Below are positions 46,079 through 56,400 of a stretch of DNA of 64,000 nt, one piece after another. Under the pieces are notes generated by a model that had not been told where the DNA came from, searched no databases, and saw only the letters and a program-made list of their open reading frames with translations. The position numbers and the translations under genes were made by a program. The first letter of the stretch is position 1, and each line of letters opens with the position of its first letter. Where the stretch lies: NCBI GenBank assembly GCA_940671915.1, contig CALNVZ010003432.1, positions 13,434,593 through 13,498,592 on the forward strand, written 5' to 3'. The stretch comes from Paracentrotus lividus (Eukaryota; Echinodermata; Echinoidea; Camarodonta; Echinidae).

Positions 46079-46524
46079 AACACACCACTGAAAGACCTCA
46101 CTAAATATACCTTGGAAAGTTACAATGCAACAATAGGAAATACATATTCCTGTTCACTCATGCATGAAATTGTAATCCCCAATTCCACAAATTTCACTTA
46201 GCAAACCCAAACTCATCATAATTGATCAGTAATTCTGCATATCATTGCATATCATCCTCAATTCCATAAGCTCCAAATGACTTTCCTCATACAAATTGGG
46301 AGGGCAATTCCTGCGCACCCTAATTTCCATACCCTTTACAAAAGTGAACGCTGCTCATTCATGCATGACTGTCTTATTTTCAGACTTTTTGGTGTCATAT
46401 GAAAGTTGGGATAATGAGCTTTCCATACATGTTAATTTCATTACCTAAAATCATATATTTTTTTATTTGGCAGCCATTTAAAAAGTGTATAGTTCTTTTT
46501 GGGACGCACTGTATATTGAACATT

Positions 46525-47285
46525 CTCCCAACCTGTCACAGGGATATTTTTCAAAAAAAAGTTTTGTCAACCCCCATGATGCCCATTTTTGTCATTTTTT
46601 CTCATTTTGGGGCCCCTTTTTGTTTACTCGGACGATCAAGCCCCCCTCAGCCCTACCCCAGGAAACGCATCTGAGGTGTAGGCCTATATTGTTTTGTTCT
46701 TCAAGTTAAATATAGATTTATGGGGACAGGCTTAGGACTCTTGTCTAGGGAAGGGGTTGAAGTAAAAAGTGTGATTGGTGAAAATTTGGAATATTTTATT
46801 CCACCTTTATGCTGAAAACAAAATTAATAAAAAAAAAAAACCTTTATAACCGTTAATCATTATAATTTTCCCCTAATTTTCTTTTTAGCCTTGATGACAA
46901 GGTTGTAAATGGTAACTGTAGATAATATTTTATTTTGATTCATGTTTAGCTGATATTTTACAATACAATTTTGGGAAGACGGAAATTTCCATGGTGTAAA
47001 AATGAATAAAATCAATGTTGAAGCCCAATCAAAATGAAATTTGACCCCTCCCCTAGAGAAAAGAGTTGAGCATATAACCATAAAACTAGATTTAACTTAT
47101 AAAACAATAACAACACTACACCTCAGACGTGGTTCCTTGGGGTAGGACTGAGGGGGCCTTGGTGGGTCGCGTAAACAAAAAGAGGCCCCAAAAATAAGAA
47201 AAAATGACAAAATAACCATTTTGGGGGTTGAAAAACTTTTTTGAAGAAAAATCCCTGGGAAGGGTCGAGGGAACGTCAAGATATA
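46525..47285. repeat. Inverted repeat with ~170-270-bp arms
   Basis: The left arm reads CAGGGATATTTTTCAAAAAA, AACCCCCATGATG, TTTTGGGGCCCC, CCTCAGCCCTACCCCA and CATCTGAGGTGTA. The right arm mirrors it with TACACCTCAGACGTGG, TGGGGTAGGACTGAGGGGG, GGCCCCAAAA and AAAAATCCCTGGG. Further inward, AAGTTAAATATAG and TCTAGGGAAGGGGTT match the mirror at 47010-47105. The centre is about 200 bp of AT-rich DNA. Possibly a foldback transposon; ends are undefined. Confidence 0.75.
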
Positions 47286-47437
47286 GCCAGGGTCCTGGAA
47301 AGTGAAAGCGGTGACAAAGACTTTCAAGAAATTAATGCCGATGCAACATGATGTCACTGGAGCCAGAAAAAAAATAATCCACCTTTATGACGAACAGTGT
47401 ACAATGGTCAATTGAAATAATTATAATCATGAATTGA

Positions 47438-47500
47438 GGGTTTATATTGGTCATTTATATAGAAATATATCATCAAGATAATGTTTGTCGTACAATATTG
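47438..47500 (+). repeat. Flanking direct repeat, copy 2
   Basis: Partner of the 44684-44745 repeat, same orientation, with small indels. Confidence 0.8.
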
Positions 47501-48264
47501 ATCATCTAACTTGGAAATTTGAAATACTGCTATGATCAGTAACTTAATCTTTTGTCACGTCACGTTGGCCAAAATTTCGATCAGTGGGGGGGGGGGGGGG
47601 GTGGTAGGTGTGAAATTTTTTCGGTGGGTCCTTTCACTTGGGTCAGTCGCCCAATTCATAATTTGTCCCTTTTCTTAATTTTGTCTTTAAAAAAAATGAT
47701 GATGGAGGGAGAGGGGAAAGGCCCCAAATTAGCGATTGTAGGCCGTTTTTTGTTTGGGGCGGGCACGCCAGCCCCCATCCCTGGATCAGCGCCTGAATCA
47801 TTACAACTTTTAAAAAGTTATCAGATGTCCCATATCAGTTCAAATACACTATTTTATTGAAATTATAATCATGAAAAGATATGGGATCGTCTATATATTA
47901 ATTTACACAATTTTCTGTATAGATAGAAATTAGGCCTAGTTTGTTCTTCATTGCACTCGATTTTACACTGATTCCCCTTTATCAGGAGAAACAAATGTCA
48001 ATCGAATTATTTGATTTATGCGTATCTTTTAATCTCTGAAATATTATCTTTCGAATGGAGGCTCGTTTTGACAAAACAAATAGAAAGACAGGTGATGGTC
48101 AAAGCTCAATGTTTTGTAATCCGGTATTTTCCAAGACAAATAGGGCAGACACCCAATAGACAAGTTTATCTAAATTGTATGCATTCACTACATTACAAAA
48201 TCTGTTCGAAACCCGAAGGACTTGTCAGACATAGCAACAACTAATCTGTGCCCCTGGTTTGAAT

Positions 48265-48700
48265 ACACATGGACCATTCTTGGTCACGTGTGTGACCGAA
48301 ATTATGCAAAATCTTTACTTTAATTGGCTATAACTCTAACAATTTTAAAGATATACTGATTTAATGTTTATGCTAACATATTTTGTTGGCTATCATTTGG
48401 AAACGTTTTTTGATGTTTTACAATATGCATGTTCAAGGTCAGAGGTCAAAAGATGTGGGTCACGTGTGTGACTTCAAAAAAACGGCATGATTTCGAAAGT
48501 TCAATTTCATTTTGAAATTCCTGTGAGTTTTTAAATGATAAAATGTTCTTATTGCTGTGAGATATGCATTATGGATCTGTTAACAAAAAAATACCACTTT
48601 ATAGGAGTCATCTCTGAATTTTCCTTTTTTATCGTGATGTCGGGTCACGTGTTTGACATTTTAGTGGGTCACGTGTGTGACATATAGCAAACTATATAGA
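48265..48700. repeat. Copy B of the GGTCACACACGTGACC repeat family (inverted)
   Basis: GGTCACGTGTGTGACC-type motifs lie at 48282-48297, 48458-48472, 48643-48657 (one change) and 48667-48681. The linkers (GAAATTATGCAAAATCTT, TGGCTATAACTCTAAC, TTGTTGGCTATCATTTG, GGCATGATTTCGAAAGTTC, TAGGAGTCATCTCTGAATT) match copy A at 9420-9875 read on the other strand. Copy A lies in REEP intron 1; this copy lies about 1.6 kb upstream of the KDM3 exon. Confidence 0.88.
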
Positions 48701-48929
48701 TTTGTATAGGCCCCTATTACAATAATCATGTTTTCATATGGGGGGGGGGGCCCAAAATCGCGCATAACATTCCACGGTGCCCTCAAAACACATTTTATAT
48801 TTTATATCTCACTTTGACACTATTCTTGGAACCTACTAAATCATGCATGCGTGCGAATTTCAAGAGAATCACAATCCATTAATTTTTCTGACCGCCTGTT
48901 TGAAGTGACCGTTAAAAAAAAAAAAAAAA

Positions 48930-49150
48930 AACTTTATTGGTTTGTGGTTCTTTGGTCGATCGAGTTGGCCAGTTTCTCATGACCGAAACCGCGCGTTGCG
49001 GTGATCGCCGCGGCGTTTCGAGCGCACTTTTGCGTGAAGAGCGACGAGGCCATTCAGGGACCGTCCCAGAAAATTCTTTAACAATTAAAAAAACTTGGAT
49101 GCGAGAAAGCCGTTGCTTGCGCCTGGAATATTATTGTCCGTGGTCATTTT
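48930..49150 (+). other. CpG-rich patch upstream of the KDM3 start
   Basis: An A-run is followed by unusually CpG-dense DNA (ACCGAAACCGCGCGTTGCGG, GATCGCCGCGGCGTTTCGAG, GAAGAGCGACGAGGCC). Both strands are open for 50-70 codons here, which is usual for CpG-rich DNA. It may be an upstream promoter or 5'UTR exon for KDM3, or the remnant of a coding sequence I cannot place. Confidence 0.3.
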
Positions 49151-49347
49151 GAAGACAAAAATAGAATAACATGCAGACGATGGCTTATGACTTCATACGA
49201 ATGAGCAATGAGATAATGTTCGCATGTGTGATCTCAGCGCCAGAAAAGATTATTTGAAACAGTTTAGAAATAAATTTAGGCCTACATGGTCAATGTTTAT
49301 ATCCCAATACAAACTAATATACCAGCTAGTTGATGTGACACGTATCA

Positions 49348-49490
49348 GGACAACTACCCCTTGGACAATTACCCCAGGACAACTACCCCCAGATACAGTT
49401 TTAGGGTTATAGTAAGGGGGTAGATTTTTGGTCAACGGGGAATTGTCTCGGGGAATTAATTGTCCAGGAGTAAGACCTAGAACCGTACAG
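49348..49490. mobile_element. GGACAACTACCCC inverted-repeat element, copy 2
   Basis: AGGACAACTACCCCTTGGAC, GGACAATTACCCC and a third AGGACAACTACCCCC on the left face AATTGTCTCGGGG and AATTGTCCAGGAGTAAGACC on the right. CCTAGAACC at the right edge mirrors GGTTCTAGG at the left edge of copy 1 (33360). Confidence 0.65.
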
Positions 49491-49989
49491 ATAATGTTGG
49501 ATTTGAAAATGGGGGCAACCGGAAAATTCGAAAAATAGAGGGGATTTTCAGATATTTTCCATAAGTAGTTAAAAAATATAATAAAATGGGGCACAGGTGC
49601 CCTCCTCCACTGATATGGAAATAATTATTGTTTTCTTCCAATGTTATTTTTATTTTAAATCTCTATAAAAAAAAAATTGTAGACATGCAAACAACCATGC
49701 GATAAATAAAATTAAAATTTGGGATTAAAAAAAAAAAAAAATATAGGCTTATTTATGCGCTATATAAGCTACCCATGAAGAGATGGCTATATTCATAAAA
49801 TTCATAAAACTGCCCATTAGGCCTATATTATAGCATCATTTATGTGAAACATATTCATTAATTCTTTTCACTCTCGGATCCAAGTTCTTTCGTGTCATTG
49901 TGAGGCCAAAACATAAATTGAGAATAATAAAGCAGCATAACATTCCAATAAAAATATTCGGATGTTTTGAACAATGTGGGATTGAAAAT

Positions 49990-50326
49990 GGAATCCAGCG
50001 CACATGGTCGCAAAGATACGAAGCGGAAGCACATTTGCATATACGGCACTATCCTTTTCCTACGCCATTCAAGTTTACTTTTTGTGTGATAAGACCCGAC
50101 CTGTGACCTTTCTTGCCCTTGTACAGACTAATCACATATGTTACGAATTCATGCGCACTACGAGCAAATCCCGTAGTAACACGTAATGTCTACGGCATAG
50201 TTTTCGCCTGGCCTATGCGATTTAGCATCGACCGCCGTGTTATGGTTGCTATATCACTCATATACCATCGAAAACAACGATTAATTACGGTTTTCACTAG
50301 AAATTTAGTTGAAATGATATTGCAGG
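49990..50326 (+). promoter_or_regulatory. Presumed 5' region of the KDM3 gene
   Basis: Unique, moderately CpG-containing DNA directly upstream of the coding exon. ATGCGCACTACG at about 50153 is a half NRF1-like word. An in-frame TGA (50315-50317) precedes the ATG. ATATTGCAG just before GATGGG could be a splice acceptor of a 5'UTR exon, but its pyrimidine tract is weak. No TATA box is evident. Confidence 0.35.
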
Positions 50327-50479
50327 ATGGGAATATTATATCGTGAGGAACTCGTAGGAAAACGGTTCCTGGTTGTCAGTGGCCTGTCGAAGCCGAAAAT
50401 CTCGAAAGTTAGTGAGTGGAAATGGAGAGCTGGAGTGATTCGTGCAGTGGATAAATCGAGCCGTGGAAAAGACGCTATT
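50327..50479 (+). CDS. KDM3/JMJD1C-type lysine demethylase, first coding exon
   Basis: 51 codons from ATG to a perfect GTAAGT donor (50480-50485), phase 0. The peptide starts MGILYREELVGKRFLVV, has a variable linker, then WKWRAGVIRAV and ends KSSRGKDAI. This is the conserved N-terminal block of the KDM3 family (KDM3A, KDM3B, JMJD1C); JMJD1C has the closest pattern, with ELVGKRFLCV, then WRAGVIRAVSHRD, after which the next exon starts near a VEFDDLEW motif. Family members are nuclear Fe(II)/2-oxoglutarate JmjC proteins acting on H3K9me1/2; the zinc finger and JmjC domain are in distant C-terminal exons not in this window. The start is the only in-frame ATG after an upstream TGA. Divergent from the REEP gene. 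Confidence 0.88.
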
Positions 50480-53400
50480 GTAAGTAAACCAAAGCAAATT
50501 TATGTCACGGAAATTGTCATTTTTTTTGTACTCCAGAGTTGAATTCTGTATCTATCTTATATGTATTCACATTTTTCAATAAATTTGCTGAGGAATGCAT
50601 GGGTTGACATTAAAAAATGTTGTGCTGTTTACCGTAAAACATGGATAGGAAATCCAAATTATGAGTGTCGGTTGATTGATGAATGTGTGTTTTGTGCCAA
50701 AAGAACTGCGTGTGTACCCTGCCGGTGACATCCACGCCGCCGAATTTTCGGGGCGCTGGAGCTGAGACAATGAAGCCATGCATTAGAAAATGTTTTGGAC
50801 ACCTTGATTGATGAAAAACAAAAAATAAGAAGTGAGATGATATATTTAGATGTTGTGATTAACGTATATGTCATTATGTGCATATTTGGGGTAGCTTGTG
50901 CCATATTGAAGTTGTAAAATAGTCTTGGATTTGTTGTTTGGTCATGTGATTGTGACACTGACAAGAAGATGTTTAATTAAATTTGACATTTGGAGAATTG
51001 GTGCAAAGATAATTAATGAAAAAGTTGAGCACTGAATTAATTTCTCTGAATTTGCCTTAACAACAAAGCGGTAAATAACAACAACACCAACAAAATCAAT
51101 CTATGGAAAGTATGTTGTGTTATTCTGAATGATAAAGGAACATTTTCTACCACTTGGTTTAATATAATTTCTTTCACTTTGTAACATGTTTTTTCTTACC
51201 ATGTCTTACCTTTTATTAAAGGGTGCTAATGTTGTTTTGTATCCCTACACACCACCATACCCTACCCTAATCCTAGTCCGCGTGGGTCATCGTCAACTCT
51301 TTCTCTTCACGTTGCCGTTACCCTATTCCTTCTCATTCGGGATACGATATGCAATTAGCACCCTATTGAAGTAAATTCTCTTTGATATTCTTATCTTTAC
51401 CCTATTTTCCCTAGAGGCCTAATTTTGAAGTGAATGAACATTTTCATTTGAAAAATATCTGTAAATGCCTTAAATACGCTGATCCATCCAATTCAGCATG
51501 CTTTCAATGTTAATGTATTTCACCCCAGAGGCAATTTGTTTTAAATTCTCAGTTTGGTTTTAAAACTAATACAATGATATGCTTGTGTCTTACAAATTAC
51601 TTGTCAGTCTATAAGAGCACCCGGTGCAGTAACCAACTTGGGAAAATAAATGTATAGATCTATGTCCAACAAATTAGATCAATAATCTTATAATTAAAGG
51701 GCCCACATCATTGTTGCCTATTGTTAGCACCAGCATGTGAAATAACAGAATTTTTGAGAATTTATACTAAATGGATATTTGTTTAAAATTATTTGTATTG
51801 GAAACTAGGTATTGGGCCTGATATTGTTAATAATAACTAAAGCACCTCAACGAAAACAGGTAGTTTAATACAACCACGCCTGCCTGTGTTTAAGAACATC
51901 TGTGAACCCTTACCCTACACATTTGACCCTTTTTAGGGGGTTCGGCAGTATGTCGAATGAATGAAAGAAAGAAAGAAAGAAATTCATTTTGAAAATGTGC
52001 AGATTTTTAAAAGCATGAGGTTGGCAACACCCACTTCATCATCAAGACACAGAGTATCTCATGGCAACTGAAATATTATTGCTTGGATTGAAAATACATT
52101 CATAGTATTTTACATTATGGAAATACTCGAATATGCACTTTAATTGTAGGCCCACAAGAATGAAACTAGGCAGAATACTATAGCAGGATTTGAAAGTAAC
52201 AGATTTGAATAACATGTTATAACAGGAAAATGAACTGAAAAGGTCACATTCAAAGCATTTTTTAGAGCTTTCCCTTTACTTGCACTCTGTGATTCTCTGT
52301 GCCATCTCGCCCTATAGCCAGGAAGCATTTCTAGCCATTTTAAATCAACCTTTGTGAATAGCCTTTTATCATGGTTTCACAGGAGAGAGGGCTCTAGTAT
52401 TGATGTAGGCATTTGAAATGAGGCACGCAAACAGTGCCATTGATAGTACCAAAGCGTCATATACTCCCCAGCCAAGTATGTATTGTAATGCCAGGCATTT
52501 GGCTAAGCCTTTTATTATAGTCAGTATATTGATTGCAGTCAGCAGGGGTACATTGTGTCTATTCTCCCCTTTGAAGTTGAATCCACATTGTCATGCTCTC
52601 TTTGGGTTAATAAGCTTGGTGGGGAAATCATTTGAGATGCCACGATGAAGGGCAGTGCTCATTCAATGAATATATGCAATGAATTTCATTGAATTATATT
52701 CTATGAAATAACTTTGAAAATGAAATACAACACAGAAGAAATACTTTGTAGAGGAATGTGTCATATTGCATTTGATACTTTTGAAAAATTATAGGAAGTT
52801 AGAATGTGAAGATATGCACCTTCATCGAGCTTGTTATTGGGGTATGAGGCAGTTAAGTTGCATAAATCAATACACACTTGTGGCTGTCATAAGCCTGCCT
52901 TCGTGTATTTCAAGTATTCTGTCATTTCCTTATTGCTTTATGAAAACACACTTTAAAAGTATTTAATTCCAAGTTGAGTAATTGATACCCACCTGGTTGA
53001 TGTCCTCCAGAAAATATTATTTATCATGGAGTTTGCTGATAACTGGCTTTTCAAGATGCTGGTTGTAGGCTAGGCTATATATTTAATTAAAAGGTCTTAA
53101 GGATACTCTCTGAAAGGAATGCTTTGATGTTTTTATCATATTTGTCATCAAATGAGAAATATCAGAAATCAATGTCAATCTATTGGAATATGTTCAGTTC
53201 CTATGTGATTTCTTTTAAATGACAATTATTGTTTTGGTTATTTCTGTTTTATTACTTGAGACTCATACACTAATATGAATTTTACATGTTTGCAATGTGA
53301 ACATATTGCAATAAAACAACATTGAAGGTGATTTGCCTAGAATACTATTCTGTTCACACTTGTACAGTGTAGCAAGGATTAATTGAGTCACAAGATTGAT

Positions 53401-56400
53401 CTTGAGATAATATAAATGGGGGTCAAAAGGGTATGTCTGTATAATAAGCTCTACCCATCTTGCAGTCACTGCATAGAAGTACAACTATCTCATATGCAGG
53501 CAGGCCGTTGCTGCAATGCAATCATGGCTATGTCATTAATGCAAACCGTTGTTGTCGCCAGGCAGTGGTCACATCTCCGTTTGCTCAAAATCTCTTTGTG
53601 TTCTCCAAGGACATACACATGTACAATGAATTGAATTATTGCATTCTTCATGCTTCATTTGCTGTGCAACAAATTGTTCAGCAAAACAGCGGCGGCTTGG
53701 TTTTATCTGAAGATGTGGGCGCAAGTCCGTTAAATGTAGATTTGTGCTAAGAAAATACCACGACACTGTACACACATGATGCATATGATAATACTGAATG
53801 GAAGCAATGTAAATTTTTTTGAAAAGTGCATAAAAGCTTAGGGCATTTTTAATTAACATTCCAGTATTACATTTAAGTTGTGAACAAAATGTGTAAAATT
53901 AAAGATACGAAATGAAGAAAACAAATTTGTACATGAATGCCAGTTTATTTATTATTGGACATTGGCTTTGTAACATGCAAATTTGTGTTATCTGTAATGG
54001 ATCTGTACAAACCGTGCATCATTGTTATGCCTTTCAGGCATCAATCGTCAGATTGTGATGCATTGATACTCTGTATGTAGGCCTACATGTAGGTATTAGT
54101 AAAAGTATTATGTATGCAGAATTTGTTTCGCATTCAACACCACTTATTGATGTTTTTTTTTTTTCTGTCTCAAGTACCAGCAGAACTTTGGACAGTCATT
54201 GAGACTGTAAAAGATATTTAAGTAGGCCTACATACATGTACATGTACATCCCTATCGAGGTCAAAGTTTTGTGTAACAGTTCATGATGTAAGGTAAATTT
54301 TTTTAGCAATTCAGAGCTGGTACAATGTAGGTTAACAGTATAAATTTTACTCCTTAGATACGAGATCTCAATTCAATTCAATTCAATTCATTTATTTCAA
54401 CCATCATCAATATGAAAATTACAGTTAAAATTACATTTTTACAAAGAAATACAATGATGGTTTGGTGACCCCGGAGAAAGCAGAGCTTATAAAAAGGGGC
54501 CATCTCCTTTGTTATTGTTTTTTAAATTTTTTATAAGAATCAATCCTTTTAATTGGAGCTTACCAGATTTAATTGCTGTGAGATCATGTGTGTTCTTTCT
54601 ACTGTAGTCGATGTATGATAATCATATTGTGTACATTTACATGCTTGATGTAGCATTTGGAATACTTAAATGGACACATTTTTAGTACAACATCAAATAC
54701 ATTTAATTGAAAAAGAAATACTCTTTTGTGTGTCTGAATTATTTATGCTGGGGATAATATAATTATGTACATGCAGGCAAGCCTATGTACAAATGTACCT
54801 CTGTAATAGGATCCGGAAATTTGAAGAAATGTAGCAAGAGGGATTGATCTATAAAAGAAAGGCCTATATTGTAGGAAGCAATTAATGACAGTTTTTTTTT
54901 TAGCAAACTGATAAAATAAGCTCTCCATCTGTACAACAACAGGCCTACACTATATTTTCATACATTTTGTTTGTGTTGTGTGCAATACATTCATGTATCA
55001 GATCTGACTGCGTACATTGTGCATTCTAGTTTTCCATACAGGATTAGTTGCTGGATTAATCAACATAAAACACAATTAATTCTAATGTCCCCTTGGTATG
55101 CAATATATCCTTCATCCAATTATTACACATGGCCACGCTGACAGCTGGGTAAAAGTCAGCAAAAATCATCTTACAGTGAGTTTCATGAGTCATATCCATG
55201 GGTCAGAGCATTTCCCTCTACAAACAACAGCCAACAATGGAGTCCCTACTAGGTGATCTCTTTTCCGTGTTTGCTATGCAGCTCACATAGCTGTCATGCC
55301 TTGCCTCCCTCCTCCCCTCTCCCCTGGTCTTGCCTTATTACCAGCATGCTGCATTCTGGGTAGGCCGGCAGGCCGACCATATCTTCACACTGCACCATCA
55401 TTAGCTAATCAGTCAAGGGGCCAGCCAACTCATGCAAATTTTTTTCCTGATCACAGAATATAAGCCAGGATTTCCCCCCAACCCAAACTGAATATTTAGA
55501 GATTACAGTTTAAGGCTCTTCTTTCCATTTCATTGAATTTATTCATAAACATTTCTTAGTAAGCTATGTCTTTAGGCCCAATAAACACTTGGTTGGTATT
55601 ACAATTGTCAATTACATGTAATTTTCTTTCTCATACAGATAAATGTTGAAAATTAATATAAAAATGTAAGTCTCTCTTCATGTAGGCCGCCTATATTGTA
55701 GTAATTGTAAAAAAGTGCTGTTTAATTAGAATATTGATCCATGATTACAAAACAAATGTAGGCCTCTATGTGCTTCCTGTAAAATTCACATGTACTTTGT
55801 AATGATGTGTTCAATCCAATATTGTAATGAGTATTATCATTAAGCCTCCTGGCCTAGGGACTATGTTGTACCTCCTTATTTTCATACATGTCCATGTTAG
55901 GTGATAAAAAACAGGATACACGCGTACCTGTGTAACCTGCGGGAGGAAGTCAAGTTGGTTTCGCTTTTGATGTCAGCCACCTCGCATGTTTAGTCAGATA
56001 AATTGTACTATCCACAACCAACTGGATTGCAATGATGTAACCTGCAGTATAAGGTTGTAATTCTGTTTAGAAACATGCAATGTACATGTTGATTTATCAG
56101 TTTTCTTACAAACATGTGTGAATTTCCTCTAATAAAGCTTTTACCTTGAGTATGTCATGACCCCATTCACATGTGGAGACATCTTCTGTAGAGCAAACTG
56201 GTGTTTATTATCGAAATATAGTATCATGTTGATGTACATTTACATAGTTCTTGTAAGATTATTGTATCCCTCCTAAATTTACATCAAATGGCATTGATTA
56301 CAAGTATACATTTGTGTATCATATTAAATCATATTATTTTTAGGGATTCTTCTTCCAATTCCATACTCTAACTGGTAAGAATAAGTATGAGATTAGCAAT

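Larger units (their letters stand above)
44813..46511. mobile_element. Foldback family F1, large member (1699 bp), TA-flanked
   Basis: The ends CAGTGCGTCCCAAAAAGAAC (left and, reverse-complemented, right) lie between TA dinucleotides (44811-44812, 46512-46513). The arms are nearly 400 bp and closely similar (blocks include GACACCAAAAAGTCTGAAAA, TGCGCAGGAATTGCCCT, GGAATTGAGGATGATATGC and CCTATTGTTGCATTGTAAC). The unique core (about 45215-46085) is unrelated to the small member at 22605-23290 and contains splice-like and polyadenylation signals plus a GA microsatellite. Confidence 0.9.

Noticed and set aside
45862..46201. Arg-Glu and Ser-Leu rich frames on both strands
   Set aside because: GA dinucleotide repeat inside the F1 foldback.
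55155..55240. Second KDM3 exon (frame with WVKV)
   Set aside because: Only four residues match, no VEFDDLEW precedes it and no good acceptor is present.
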